Below the pieces are notes generated by a model. It did no database searches. It worked only from the letters and a program-made list of their open reading frames with translations, and was not told the origin of the DNA. Of a stretch of DNA of 64,000 bases, positions 18,987 through 26,332 are shown one piece after another. The stretch comes from Haemophilus sp. (GTDB taxonomy: Bacteria; Pseudomonadota; Gammaproteobacteria; Enterobacterales; Pasteurellaceae). Where the stretch lies: positions 1 to 64,000 of the forward strand of contig JAHZCD010000010.1 of NCBI GenBank assembly GCA_019423025.1, written 5' to 3'. Position numbers and translations under genes: made by a program. The number at the start of each line of letters is the position of its first letter. Positions within the stretch are counted from its first letter, which is position 1.

Positions 18987-19298
18987 ATGAACTTTAAAGA
19001 CATTTTAGAGACTTTACCAAGCATTGATCATTTAACAGGTTTAGACGTATTAAACGGTAAAACCGTGATTCATCATATTCCTGCTGCACCGGGTAAACTT
19101 GGCTCGCTTCGTCTTTATAATGCGTTAGCAGAAAAATTTAACGGAAAATTAGACCGCACTTCCGCACAACAAGGCATTGAATGGTTTGCTGAACACGTTG
19201 AAGATGCGAAACAAAATCCTGGAAAACACCCGAATATTGATTTATTGTTTAAAGTGGTGGCAGAGGATGTAGTTTATTCACTTGTGCCATTAAACTAA
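18987..19298 (+). CDS. Small conserved protein, DUF2322-like
   Basis: 103 residues, no signal peptide or membrane segment, one clean domain: MNFKDILETLPSIDHL... ending VVAEDVVYSLVPLN. It resembles the DUF2322 family found in Pasteurellaceae and Neisseriaceae; no function is known to me. Ribosome site GAGGAAAG is strong. It lies between murB (19-bp gap) and rpoH, so it may be read through from murB. It carries an uptake sequence in-frame. Confidence 0.65.
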   Translation: MNFKDILETLPSIDHLTGLDVLNGKTVIHHIPAAPGKLGSLRLYNALAEKFNGKLDRTSAQQGIEWFAEHVEDAKQNPGKHPNIDLLFKVVAEDVVYSLVPLN

Positions 19299-19344
19299 TT
19301 TGGAAAATTTTCAGTGATTAATTTGAACTTTTAATCGTTAAAAA

Positions 19345-19373
19345 CTGTCAAATAAAACAAATTGAGGTATAAT
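19345..19373 (+). promoter_or_regulatory. Candidate rpoH promoter
   Basis: -10 TATAAT (19368-19373, perfect) with CTGTCA (19345-19350) at 17-bp spacing. The -10 and start-site region is also a broken palindrome: GTATA (19367-19371) and TATAC (19386-19390) flank ACAAC-A-GTTGT, leaving an ATG bulge on one side. This could be an operator or a 5' stem-loop. Confidence 0.5.
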
Positions 19374-19411
19374 GACAACAGTTGTTATACAATAACAAAT
19401 AAGTAATGAGT

Positions 19412-19440
19412 CGGGGCCTAGCTCCGCATGCTGTGAGGAG
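19412..19440 (+). promoter_or_regulatory. Possible switchable leader structure at the rpoH ribosome site
   Basis: CGGGGC (19412-19417) can pair with GCTCCG (19421-19426) in a 6-bp stem with one G-U and a 3-base loop. The same CTCC (19422-19425) is complementary to GGAG in the ribosome site GAGGAG (19435-19440). Two mutually exclusive structures are therefore possible, one hiding the ribosome site. E. coli rpoH mRNA is a known thermosensor, but its structure differs. Confidence 0.4.
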
Positions 19441-19444
19441 AAGA

Positions 19445-20287
19445 ATGAATAAAGAAACTCAAATGATGTTAGTACCTCAAGGTAGCATCGAAGGTTATAT
19501 TCGAGCAGCAAACGAATATCCGATGCTGACTGCAGAGGAAGAAAAAAGCTTAGCAGAACGTTTGTATTATGACGGTGATATTGAAGCAGCGAAAAAATTA
19601 GTTTTATCACACTTACGTTTTGTTATTCATGTCGCGCGTGGTTATTCAGGTTATGGATTACCGCAAGCAGATTTAATTCAAGAAGGTAATATCGGATTAA
19701 TGAAAGCAGTAAAACGTTTTAATCCGGAAGTGGGTGTTCGCCTTGTGTCCTTTGCGGTGCATTGGATCAAAGCAGAAATCCATGAATATGTCCTTCGCAA
19801 CTGGCGTATTGTGAAAGTCGCGACCACGAAAGCGCAACGTAAATTGTTCTTTAACCTACGTAAAACGAAACAACGTTTAGGTTGGTTCAATGAAAACGAA
19901 GTGGATATGGTGGCGAATGAGCTTGGCGTATCAAAAGAAGATGTCATCGAAATGGAATCTCGTATGACAGGGGCTGATGTGGGCTTTGATTTGCCAACAG
20001 ACGATGATGACGAAGCTTATGTACCTTCTTTATATTTAGAAGATAAAAGCTCAAACTTTGCGGCAGAACTTGAAAGTGAAAACTTTGAAGAACAAGCCAC
20101 AGAAAAATTAGGTACAGCCTTAGCAAATCTTGATGAACGTAGCCAAGAGATTATCAAAGCACGTTGGTTAGATGATGAAAAAGCGACTCTTCATGATCTT
20201 GCAGCAAAATATAATGTGTCTGCAGAACGTATTCGTCAGCTTGAAGCCAACGCATTGAAAAAGCTTAAAAGTGCGGTTGATTTCTAA
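19445..20287 (+). CDS. rpoH: Heat-shock sigma factor RpoH (sigma-32)
   Basis: 280 residues from the ATG at 19445, preceded by GAGGAG at four bases; an upstream in-frame ATG (19406) would add residues unlike RpoH. Directs RNA polymerase to heat-shock promoters. Seen: region 2 ([35 protein letters not shown]), the RpoH box [16 protein letters not shown] that distinguishes it from other sigmas, and the region 4.2 helix-turn-helix [21 protein letters not shown]. Alone between the DUF2322-like gene and a terminator. Confidence 0.96.
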   Translation: MNKETQMMLVPQGSIEGYIRAANEYPMLTAEEEKSLAERLYYDGDIEAAKKLVLSHLRFVIHVARGYSGYGLPQADLIQEGNIGLMKAVKRFNPEVGVRLVSFAVHWIKAEIHEYVLRNWRIVKVATTKAQRKLFFNLRKTKQRLGWFNENEVDMVANELGVSKEDVIEMESRMTGADVGFDLPTDDDDEAYVPSLYLEDKSSNFAAELESENFEEQATEKLGTALANLDERSQEIIKARWLDDEKATLHDLAAKYNVSAERIRQLEANALKKLKSAVDF

Positions 20288-20303
20288 GCCGTTTTGATAA
20301 AAG

Positions 20304-20332
20304 AAAACCTGTCGATTATCGACAGGTTTTTT
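20304..20332. terminator. Bidirectional terminator between rpoH and plsY
   Basis: Perfect 12-bp arms AAAACCTGTCGA (20304-20315) and TCGACAGGTTTT (20319-20330), 3-base loop, with T-rich and A-rich flanks serving both convergent genes. Confidence 0.9.
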
Positions 20333-20334
20333 AT

Positions 20335-20934
20335 TTATTTCTTTTTGGATTTTCCCCACATTTTATCTTCTTGGCCTCGCCATAAGCGCTGAATATTGTC
20401 GTGGTGGCGATAAATCAGCAAGCAGCAAACTAAGGCAACGGGGAAGGTAAATTCAGGTTTAAGCCACCAAACGTAAAATGGCACGAGAAGCGCCGTGATC
20501 ACAGCACTTAACGAGGAATATCGACTAATTAAGAAAACTAACAACCACGTCCCTAACGTTGAACCCGCTACGCCCCAAGAAATGGGAGCAATCGCACCGA
20601 ATGCGGTCGCGACACCTTTCCCGCCTTTAAACTGAAAGAAAATAGGGAAGATATGTCCTAAACACGCACCCAAAGCAACCATGCCTAATTCAAATTGCGT
20701 GAGCCCTAAATAATAACCCGCCCAAACAGGTAACATCCCTTTTAAAATATCGCAAATTAATACTGCGAGCGCCGCCCAACGTCCACCAATACGCAATACA
20801 TTTGTCGCACCGGGATTATGAGAACCGTTTTTTCGTGGGTCAGGCAAGCCAGCTACCTTACAAATCAAAATTGCACTGGAAATCGAACCCAGTAAATAAG
20901 CAAAAATCATATAAAAAAGGGCAAATAGGCTCAT
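20335..20934 (-). CDS. plsY: Glycerol-3-phosphate acyltransferase PlsY
   Basis: 199 residues from the ATG at 20934, which has GGAG six bases upstream; an in-frame GTG at 20946 overlaps that ribosome site and is unlikely. Inner-membrane enzyme using acyl-phosphate to acylate glycerol 3-phosphate at position 1, starting phospholipid synthesis. The three cytosolic motifs are visible: [20 protein letters not shown] and [11 protein letters not shown]. About five membrane segments. Divergent from folB, as in many gammaproteobacteria. Confidence 0.95.
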   Translation of the reverse strand: MSLFALFYMIFAYLLGSISSAILICKVAGLPDPRKNGSHNPGATNVLRIGGRWAALAVLICDILKGMLPVWAGYYLGLTQFELGMVALGACLGHIFPIFFQFKGGKGVATAFGAIAPISWGVAGSTLGTWLLVFLISRYSSLSAVITALLVPFYVWWLKPEFTFPVALVCCLLIYRHHDNIQRLWRGQEDKMWGKSKKK

Positions 20935-21031
20935 TTTGTGCTCCACAATCTTGATTGTCTTTGAAAAACTTGTTCGTTATTTTAACCAAACTTGATAGCA
21001 TAAGCCCACTATATTTTTACAGGAATGAGAG

Positions 21032-21388
21032 ATGGATCGTATTTTTATTGAAGAATTAGTCGTCTTCGCCCAAATTGGCGTGTATGACTGGGAACAGCAA
21101 ATTAAACAAAAGCTCGTTTTTGATTTGGAAATGGCGTGGGATTGTCAAAAAGCTGCCGAAACGGATGATATGCAATACTGCCTCAATTATGCCGAAGTGA
21201 GCCAATTTATTTTAGATTATGTGCAATCTAAGCCATTTTTATTGATTGAGCGCGTGGCTTATGAAGTAGCAGATCAATTACAACAACGTTTTGGGATTTC
21301 ATGGTTACGCCTGAAATTAAGCAAACCTAAAGCGGTTGCTCAAGCAAATAATGTCGGAATTATTGTAGAACGAGGCGAATTGAAATAA
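21032..21388 (+). CDS. folB: Dihydroneopterin aldolase FolB
   Basis: 118 residues, family length. Converts 7,8-dihydroneopterin to 6-hydroxymethyl-dihydropterin and glycolaldehyde in folate synthesis. Seen: start MDRIFIEELVVFAQIGVYDWEQ with the active-site Tyr/Glu strand, LNYAEVSQFI, LIERVAYEVADQ with the pterin-binding Glu, and the catalytic Lys in LKLSKPKAV. Divergent from plsY, a conserved neighbour. Confidence 0.94.
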   Translation: MDRIFIEELVVFAQIGVYDWEQQIKQKLVFDLEMAWDCQKAAETDDMQYCLNYAEVSQFILDYVQSKPFLLIERVAYEVADQLQQRFGISWLRLKLSKPKAVAQANNVGIIVERGELK

Positions 21389-21401
21389 TCGCGGAAAATT
21401 G

Positions 21402-21442
21402 ACCGCACTTTGGAAATATCAAAACAAAGTGCGGTTCATTTT
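21402..21442. terminator. Uptake-sequence pair acting as terminator after folB
   Basis: ACCGCACTTTG (21402-21412) and CAAAGTGCGGT (21425-21435) form an 11-bp stem with a 12-base loop, followed by a T-rich tail, between convergent folB and the metal exporter gene. Confidence 0.75.
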
Positions 21443-22054
21443 TTAGATGTTTTTAAGCGCCAAACGGAACGCACTCATCCCACTTTTTAATACCAGTACG
21501 CTTAATATCATGCTTGCTAGTGGATCAACCCATAACCATCCCAGAAAATAGGCACTGAGACCCGAAAGAATGGCAATAATGGAACCGAATAAATCGGTCA
21601 GTACATGTAGATACGCCGCTTTGATATTGAGATTATCATGATCGCTGTTCAACATGATCTTTGCCACGAGAAGGTTCACCAATAATCCTAAAGATGCCAC
21701 GCCAAGCATCGGTAATGCCATCATCTCGATGGGATTTTGCCAGCGTTGAATCGCCTCAAATAAAATCATCAATGCCACGACAATTAATGAGCCGCTATTA
21801 AGTAAGGCAATATATCGTTGTTTTTGAGCGGATAGAAACAACGCTAACAAGGCTAAAAATAACGATAAGCTATCATTTGCCATGTGTCCGGCATCAGCCA
21901 TGAGCGCCAAACTGTTAAACCAATAGCCACCAACAAATTCGACAACCATAAAGCTCGTAATGATGGCAAAACTGAGCGCTAAGATTTTTTTATCTTGTGG
22001 AATATGCGCATGAGATGAATGGTCATGGTGTTCATGGGTATGATGTTCGGACAT
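21443..22054 (-). CDS. Cation diffusion facilitator metal exporter (ZitB/CzcD-like)
   Basis: 203 residues from the ATG at 22054, with GAGGAG five bases upstream. The longer frame to 22138 runs through the promoter and is rejected. CDF proteins export Zn, Cd or Co in exchange for protons. Seen: a His-rich N-terminus (HHTHEHHDHSSHAH), six membrane segments, and the two metal-site HxxxD motifs, DAGHMANDS and HVLTD. The family's cytoplasmic C-terminal domain is almost entirely missing, as in short CzcD forms. It is controlled by the divergent MerR-type regulator. Confidence 0.9.
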   Translation of the reverse strand: MSEHHTHEHHDHSSHAHIPQDKKILALSFAIITSFMVVEFVGGYWFNSLALMADAGHMANDSLSLFLALLALFLSAQKQRYIALLNSGSLIVVALMILFEAIQRWQNPIEMMALPMLGVASLGLLVNLLVAKIMLNSDHDNLNIKAAYLHVLTDLFGSIIAILSGLSAYFLGWLWVDPLASMILSVLVLKSGMSAFRLALKNI

Positions 22055-22091
22055 ACTGCTCCTCATTGTGTCTTTGATTAATTTTGGATAA

Positions 22092-22122
22092 AGTATAAAG
22101 TCCGTAGCAACTACAAGGTCAA
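22092..22122 (-). promoter_or_regulatory. MerR-type promoter/operator driving the metal exporter
   Basis: Minus strand: -35 TTGACC (22122-22117), a 19-bp spacer, -10 TATACT (22097-22092). The over-long 19-bp spacer with a dyad (CTTGTAG-TTG-CTACGGAC) is the diagnostic MerR-family arrangement in which the metal-bound regulator untwists the promoter. The motif TAGTTGCTAC resembles cadmium/lead-responsive CadR/PbrR operators. It sits between the exporter and the regulator gene. Confidence 0.85.
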
Positions 22123-22139
22123 GGCTTAATTTTAACAAG

Positions 22140-22523
22140 ATGAAGATTCATGAACTCAGTAAACAAAGCGGTATTCATTTAGAAACCATTCGCTATTATG
22201 AAAAAATGGGGTTAATGCCGGAGCCTAAACGTCTGGCAAACGGTTATCGAGATTATGATGAAGCCAGTTTGAAGCAATTAAAATTTATAAAAACCTGCCG
22301 AGCGTTAGATTTCAGCTTGGCGGAAATTAAATATTTTAATGCGTTGAAAACACAGCAATCTCAACATTGCGAAGTGGATAGCATGTTGGCGAAACATTTG
22401 GTTTCAGTTGAAGAAAAAATTGCCGAACTGACCGAAATTAAACATTTTCTACAAAGTTTAATTACCGAAGATGATCATCAAGCTGCAGATTGTAAAGCCA
22501 TGGCTCAATTAAAAGCCTATTAA
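22140..22523 (+). CDS. MerR family metal-responsive transcriptional regulator
   Basis: 127 residues. Winged-helix DNA-binding domain MKIHELSKQSGIHLETIRYYEKMGLMPEPKRLANGYRDY, then a dimerisation helix (LVSVEEKIAELTEIKHFL) and a short metal-binding end. Cysteines occur in TCRALDFS, QHCEVD and ADCKAM, the placement expected of the Cd/Pb/Zn-type branch (CadR/PbrR/ZntR). Divergent from the CDF exporter, with the operator between them, so the exporter is the evident target. Metal identity is inferred. Confidence 0.88.
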   Translation: MKIHELSKQSGIHLETIRYYEKMGLMPEPKRLANGYRDYDEASLKQLKFIKTCRALDFSLAEIKYFNALKTQQSQHCEVDSMLAKHLVSVEEKIAELTEIKHFLQSLITEDDHQAADCKAMAQLKAY

Positions 22524-22544
22524 GTGCGGTCAAAAAATATTAAA

Positions 22545-22568
22545 AATCCGCACGTGGATGTGCGGATT
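22545..22568 (-). terminator. Terminator of the NnrS-ABC operon
   Basis: AATCCGCAC (22545-22553) and GTGCGGATT (22560-22568), 9-bp stem and 6-base loop; on the minus strand a T5 tract then more T's follow. It lies just after the nnrS stop. The arms resemble uptake sequences but are not exact. Confidence 0.75.
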
Positions 22569-22573
22569 GGTCA

Positions 22574-23671
22574 TTATTCCGGATCATCTGTAAAGGCATT
22601 GTTTCGGAATATCGGCACAAAGGTTGCAAGATACAGCACAAACACAATGGCAATTAAAATAGCCGGAATCGTGATAAAAAACAGCTCGTCCACATACATT
22701 AAACAAGCCCGGGAAAGCGCCGCCGTGAAAAGACAAAGCACGGCAAGGCGACAGAGTTTTGGGTAATCCAGTTTCGTAAAGCCACTATGCCATAATCCCG
22801 CTGTGAGCCAAATCATCACCATACTGCCGAGAATGCCGCCGAGTGTCACCATGTGTAACGGATCGGCAGTAGGTTCATCAATTAATTTATTTATGCCAAT
22901 CCACAAATAGCCAATCGCGGCGAACAATTGAAGGGAATAATAAGTGCGTACGTAATGTTTACGTAGCAGTTCGTGATGATGTAATTCGCGTAACTTGGCA
23001 AGCAAGATAAAGCCAACCGCAAAGGCAGTAAAAGCGGTAGTTTGCGCAGGCAACCATAATTCTGCAGCAGCATGAAGCAACAAGAATGTGATCGCGATAT
23101 TTTTATACACGACATTCGGGATAAATACGGGATCTTTCAATGTGCTTTCTTTCAGTGCTTCTGCCCCTAATAACACGCTCACCCGAATTGATACAAACAT
23201 CACTGCCGCCATATTCAAATGCACCTGTGCCCGCAATAATTTCAGGCTATCAGTCATGGCGTAAGCCGTCTGACAAACTGTAAATGCGGCAAGTAACATC
23301 AGCAAAGTAAAATTGTCGGTATTGCGATCCAACCAAAACAGCCAAGCACAAAAGAGTAACAGTGCGAGCCAATAAGCAGCCACTAGAAACGAGGCAGCTT
23401 GCGGGGAAAATGGCAATAACACCAATCCAGAAAGCAAGAGCACGGCTAAAATCGTCGCAATAGGTTTTAAATTACCTTTGTAATTTGTCCACTCAAGCAT
23501 GGAAGCTGTCAGGAAACCGCCGTACGCCGCGGGCAACATAAATTCTAAGAAAATTTTGCGATGTAGGATGAGATCATCGGGGTTGATGAAAAAGCTCAAG
23601 GCACCAACAATCGCTAGAATGGCGGCCCCAACAAAAAACGGTCGCATTGGATGGGTAAAGAAATTATTCAT
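22574..23671 (-). CDS. nnrS: NnrS family membrane protein
   Basis: 365 residues, about 10-12 hydrophobic segments. NnrS proteins are haem- and copper-containing membrane proteins linked to protection from nitric oxide. Family features here are the THPMRPFFVG start, FLEFMLPAAYGGFLTAS (cf. the GFLLTA segment), NMAAVMFVSIRVSVLLG and HMVTLGGILGSMVMIWLTAGLWHSG with conserved histidines. It overlaps the ABC ATPase gene by 8 bp and is the last gene of a four-gene operon, SBP-permease-ATPase-NnrS. That context is unusual enough to suggest the transporter serves the same stress or metal need. Confidence 0.75.
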   Translation of the reverse strand: MNNFFTHPMRPFFVGAAILAIVGALSFFINPDDLILHRKIFLEFMLPAAYGGFLTASMLEWTNYKGNLKPIATILAVLLLSGLVLLPFSPQAASFLVAAYWLALLLFCAWLFWLDRNTDNFTLLMLLAAFTVCQTAYAMTDSLKLLRAQVHLNMAAVMFVSIRVSVLLGAEALKESTLKDPVFIPNVVYKNIAITFLLLHAAAELWLPAQTTAFTAFAVGFILLAKLRELHHHELLRKHYVRTYYSLQLFAAIGYLWIGINKLIDEPTADPLHMVTLGGILGSMVMIWLTAGLWHSGFTKLDYPKLCRLAVLCLFTAALSRACLMYVDELFFITIPAILIAIVFVLYLATFVPIFRNNAFTDDPE

Positions 23672-24356
23672 AATAATGGATTCCTTGAAATTCGCGTGCG
23701 ACTACGGTTTCTTCAAAGGCTGAATTGCGTTCGGATAATGGCGTTGGCAAGGTAATCACATTTTGCACATCCATCCCTTTTGGAGAAAGCTGCATAATCT
23801 CTCGGCTTAATCGAGCTGCTTCAAAACGATCGTGCGTCACTAAAATACAAGCCATGCCTTGGTGCTCAATTTTTTCCACTAACATCGCAGCTAAAATATC
23901 ACGTAAATCGCGATCCAAGCCGACAAAAGGTTCATCCAATAAGGCTAAATCACAGCCACATAGCAATAGACGCAAAAATGCCACGCGTTTTGCCATTCCA
24001 CCCGATAATTCGGTCGGGTATTTATTTAAATCACCCGAAGAAAGCCCAATCTTTTCTGCCAGCGCAATGATTTCATGTTCATTTGGGTCATCCATAAAAA
24101 TGGCAATATTCTGCATAGCCGTGAGATTTTCCAATAGACGATTTTCTTGAAACAGAAAGCCCGTTTTACGAAATGTATTCTTGATTTCGCCCGATTTTGG
24201 CGTTTCTAAACCTGAAATCAAACGCAGCACTGTCGTTTTACCACAACCGCTTGGGCCGAATAAAGTTTTTACTTCGCCTGGTTGTAAATCCATACTGAAA
24301 TCGCGCACGATAGGATCGCGGAGAATTTCAAAACGCACATTCTTTAAACTCAGCAT
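23664..24356 (-). CDS. ABC transporter ATP-binding protein (nitrate/taurine/thiamine-precursor type)
   Basis: 230 residues from the ATG at 24356 (GGAG six bases upstream, TAATG overlap with the permease stop); an in-frame ATG at 24368 is less likely. Walker A GPSGCGKTT, Q-loop FLFQENRLL, signature LSGGMAKR (with Met and Ala where LSGGQ-R is usual), Walker B LALLDEPFVGLD, His switch LVTHD. Belongs to the group serving NMT1/THI5- and NrtA-like uptake systems. Energises the adjoining permease. Confidence 0.88.
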   Translation of the reverse strand: MLSLKNVRFEILRDPIVRDFSMDLQPGEVKTLFGPSGCGKTTVLRLISGLETPKSGEIKNTFRKTGFLFQENRLLENLTAMQNIAIFMDDPNEHEIIALAEKIGLSSGDLNKYPTELSGGMAKRVAFLRLLLCGCDLALLDEPFVGLDRDLRDILAAMLVEKIEHQGMACILVTHDRFEAARLSREIMQLSPKGMDVQNVITLPTPLSERNSAFEETVVAREFQGIHYYE

Positions 24357-25153
24357 TATCTTCTCCATGGCATAAACAGGATTTCCAATGGCTTGGTAAT
24401 CAAATATTCAAAGAGCGAAACAAACACAATCACCAACAACACATAAGCCATGACCGTTGACGTATCTAACATGGCTCTGGCGTCGGCAATCTGTGCACCT
24501 ACACCCTCATTGGCTCCTAAAAGCTCAGCCATAATTACCACTTTTACGCCCATAGCAACCGCGACGCCAATGCTGGAAATCACATAGCCTGTGAGATGGG
24601 GAACGTACAAATAGCGGATTTTTTTCCACAATCCGAGTTTGTACGCATCAAACAATTCTTCATGTTGTTTGTTGACACTTGCCATGCCCATGGCGGCACT
24701 GGCAAAGGTCAGCGGGGCGACTAATACGATAATGGTAAATAGCACGCTAGGATTGCCAAAGCCAAACCAAAATAATGCCATCACAACCCAAATGATTGGC
24801 GGCATGGCTAACAAAATCGTAATGACGGGTTTGAGCAATGCCATAGCGGTTTTAAAGCTGCCAGCAATCAGCCCTGCGGCTAAGCCTGCGACTAATGCAA
24901 TGGTAATGCCTACCACGGAACGCCATAACGAAATGCCGATTTCGTTTTGTTGGAAATGGTCAAGCAGCTCAAGGGCTTTTTGAAAAACATCCGCGGGAGC
25001 AGGCAGCATAAATTCACCAAATATCGCACTGCCCCAAGCCCACAAGGCAACTACCATCATTGCCACACTCAAGCCGGTAAAACCGCTCCAGAGATAGTCG
25101 ATGATGTACAACAGGACAGGTTGTGGTTTACGAATTTTGTCAGTTTTAATCAT
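24356..25153 (-). CDS. ABC transporter permease (BPD_transp_1)
   Basis: 265 residues, six membrane segments. The EAA loop that docks with the ATPase is visible as EELFDAYKLGLWKKIRYLYVPHLTGYV. Resembles SsuC/NrtB/ThiX-type permeases. Lies 21 bp after the substrate-binding protein gene and overlaps the ATPase gene by one base. Confidence 0.88.
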   Translation of the reverse strand: MIKTDKIRKPQPVLLYIIDYLWSGFTGLSVAMMVVALWAWGSAIFGEFMLPAPADVFQKALELLDHFQQNEIGISLWRSVVGITIALVAGLAAGLIAGSFKTAMALLKPVITILLAMPPIIWVVMALFWFGFGNPSVLFTIIVLVAPLTFASAAMGMASVNKQHEELFDAYKLGLWKKIRYLYVPHLTGYVISSIGVAVAMGVKVVIMAELLGANEGVGAQIADARAMLDTSTVMAYVLLVIVFVSLFEYLITKPLEILFMPWRR

Positions 25154-25174
25154 GTGTTGTGATTCAGTTTCAAA

Positions 25175-26152
25175 TTAAGCCAAGAAGAATTTATCATCTG
25201 GTAATTTACCACCTAAGAGTTTGGGATTGAACTCCATCAAGGTTTCATAGAATTGCATGATTTCATTTTTCAGTTCACTGGCTTTGGTCACCGTTAAGCG
25301 CGCACCGTCTAAGCCCATTTCAATAGCGGCTTCTGGAGCAGGAAGATAATTAGCGCCAATTTCAGCCGCACTTTTACGGTTAGCCATAACCCAGTTTAAC
25401 GCATCACTTAAATCTTGGTGAAGTAGATCAAACTCCGCCTTGTGTGCGTGGAAGTATTCTTCGTTAGCAATAATGCCCGCCATTGGAATAAGTGGTTTGG
25501 TGTTAAATGCCTGTCCCCATTCTTTCACTAAATCAAAGCCGCGCACAATCTCTGTACCGACAATTTTAGCTTTCTGCACAACGGCGCTTGCCATCGGTTC
25601 TGGCAGAATGGCAGCATGGAAATCTTTCAGTAAGAACAAGCCAATTGCTTCGGTTGGTGTTGCCGCATAGGTGATCTCTACTTTATTGATATCAATATTC
25701 AGTTTTTTCAGTAAAGCTTGCAATACGATGTCAGGCATATCGTTTTTAAATGGCACAAGGATTTTTTTACCCACCAATTCTTGCGGTGAAGTAATGGCAC
25801 TACCTTTGCACATCAATTGCGTAATCCCATTGGTGAGAATATTCACCATGCCAACTTGTTGCCCTTGATTACGTAAATTCACGCCCACATTACTTGGGCT
25901 CATCATCACTTTAAATTGCCCACTTGCTACACCCGCACGCAATTGATCTGGCGAACGCCAAATCTCTAATGCGACATCCGCTTGTTTGGCCAATTTACCT
26001 TGTGCTGCCGCCACCGCAATGGTCACACTTGGCATCGCGGGTGCGCCATAAATGGTAAATTGCTCTTTTGTTGCCGCAAAGAGAGAAGGCGACATGCCCG
26101 CTGCGGTAAGTGCTGCGCTTATTCTTAAAAAATCACGTCTATTCATTGCCAT
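25175..26152 (-). CDS. ABC transporter substrate-binding protein with Tat-like signal (NMT1/THI5-like)
   Basis: 325 residues from the ATG at 26152 (AAGGAG six bases upstream). The N-terminus, MNRRDFLRISAALTAAGMSPSLFA, has a twin-arginine RRDFL motif, implying export of a folded, possibly cofactor-bearing protein. The rest is a periplasmic-binding-protein type II fold: TIYGAPAMPSVTIAVAAAQG, LVGKKILVPF, LKKLNIDINKVEITYAATPTEAIGLFLL. Such proteins bind nitrate, sulfonates, pyrimidine thiamine precursors and others; the ligand here is unknown. First gene of the NnrS operon; a Fur-like site is upstream. Confidence 0.82.
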   Translation of the reverse strand: MAMNRRDFLRISAALTAAGMSPSLFAATKEQFTIYGAPAMPSVTIAVAAAQGKLAKQADVALEIWRSPDQLRAGVASGQFKVMMSPSNVGVNLRNQGQQVGMVNILTNGITQLMCKGSAITSPQELVGKKILVPFKNDMPDIVLQALLKKLNIDINKVEITYAATPTEAIGLFLLKDFHAAILPEPMASAVVQKAKIVGTEIVRGFDLVKEWGQAFNTKPLIPMAGIIANEEYFHAHKAEFDLLHQDLSDALNWVMANRKSAAEIGANYLPAPEAAIEMGLDGARLTVTKASELKNEIMQFYETLMEFNPKLLGGKLPDDKFFLA

Positions 26153-26194
26153 GGTTATCTCCTTATGATGAAACAAGTCTAATGCCTATATTTT

Positions 26195-26217
26195 GATAAT
26201 AGTTTTCATTAATTATC
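26195..26217 (-). promoter_or_regulatory. Fur-like site upstream of the ABC-NnrS operon
   Basis: GATAAT (26195-26200) and ATTATC (26212-26217) form an inverted repeat with an 11-base gap. Aligned to the 19-bp Fur consensus from 26195, 13 positions match, similar to the site before exbB. It lies 43 bp before the substrate-binding gene's start. Confidence 0.4.
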
Positions 26218-26241
26218 TTACTGGAGATGACTAAAGTAAAG

Positions 26242-26277
26242 AAAGACCGTCTGAAAATTGAATTCCAGACGGTCTTT
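26242..26277 (-). terminator. Strong hairpin terminator containing a neisserial-uptake-like word
   Basis: Perfect 12-bp arms AAAGACCGTCTG (26242-26253) and CAGACGGTCTTT (26266-26277), 12-base loop. It is downstream of the unknown periplasmic protein gene (minus strand). The sequence ACCGTCTGAA (26246-26255) matches nine of ten bases of the Neisseria uptake core GCCGTCTGAA, and the inverted layout mirrors neisserial terminators. A Haemophilus uptake sequence lies 30 bp away. Confidence 0.75.
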
Positions 26278-26332
26278 GCCTTAGTCTTAAAACAGCACAC
26301 ATATAAGTGCGGTCGTTTTTTGAGTGTTTTTC

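Noticed and set aside
19406..19444. N-terminal extension of RpoH ([13 protein letters not shown])
   Set aside because: Lies over the leader hairpin and ribosome site; the ATG at 19445 has GAGGAG at proper spacing and gives a normal sigma-32 start.
22055..22138. 28-residue N-terminal extension of the CDF exporter
   Set aside because: Runs through the MerR promoter/operator; the ATG at 22054 has a strong ribosome site.
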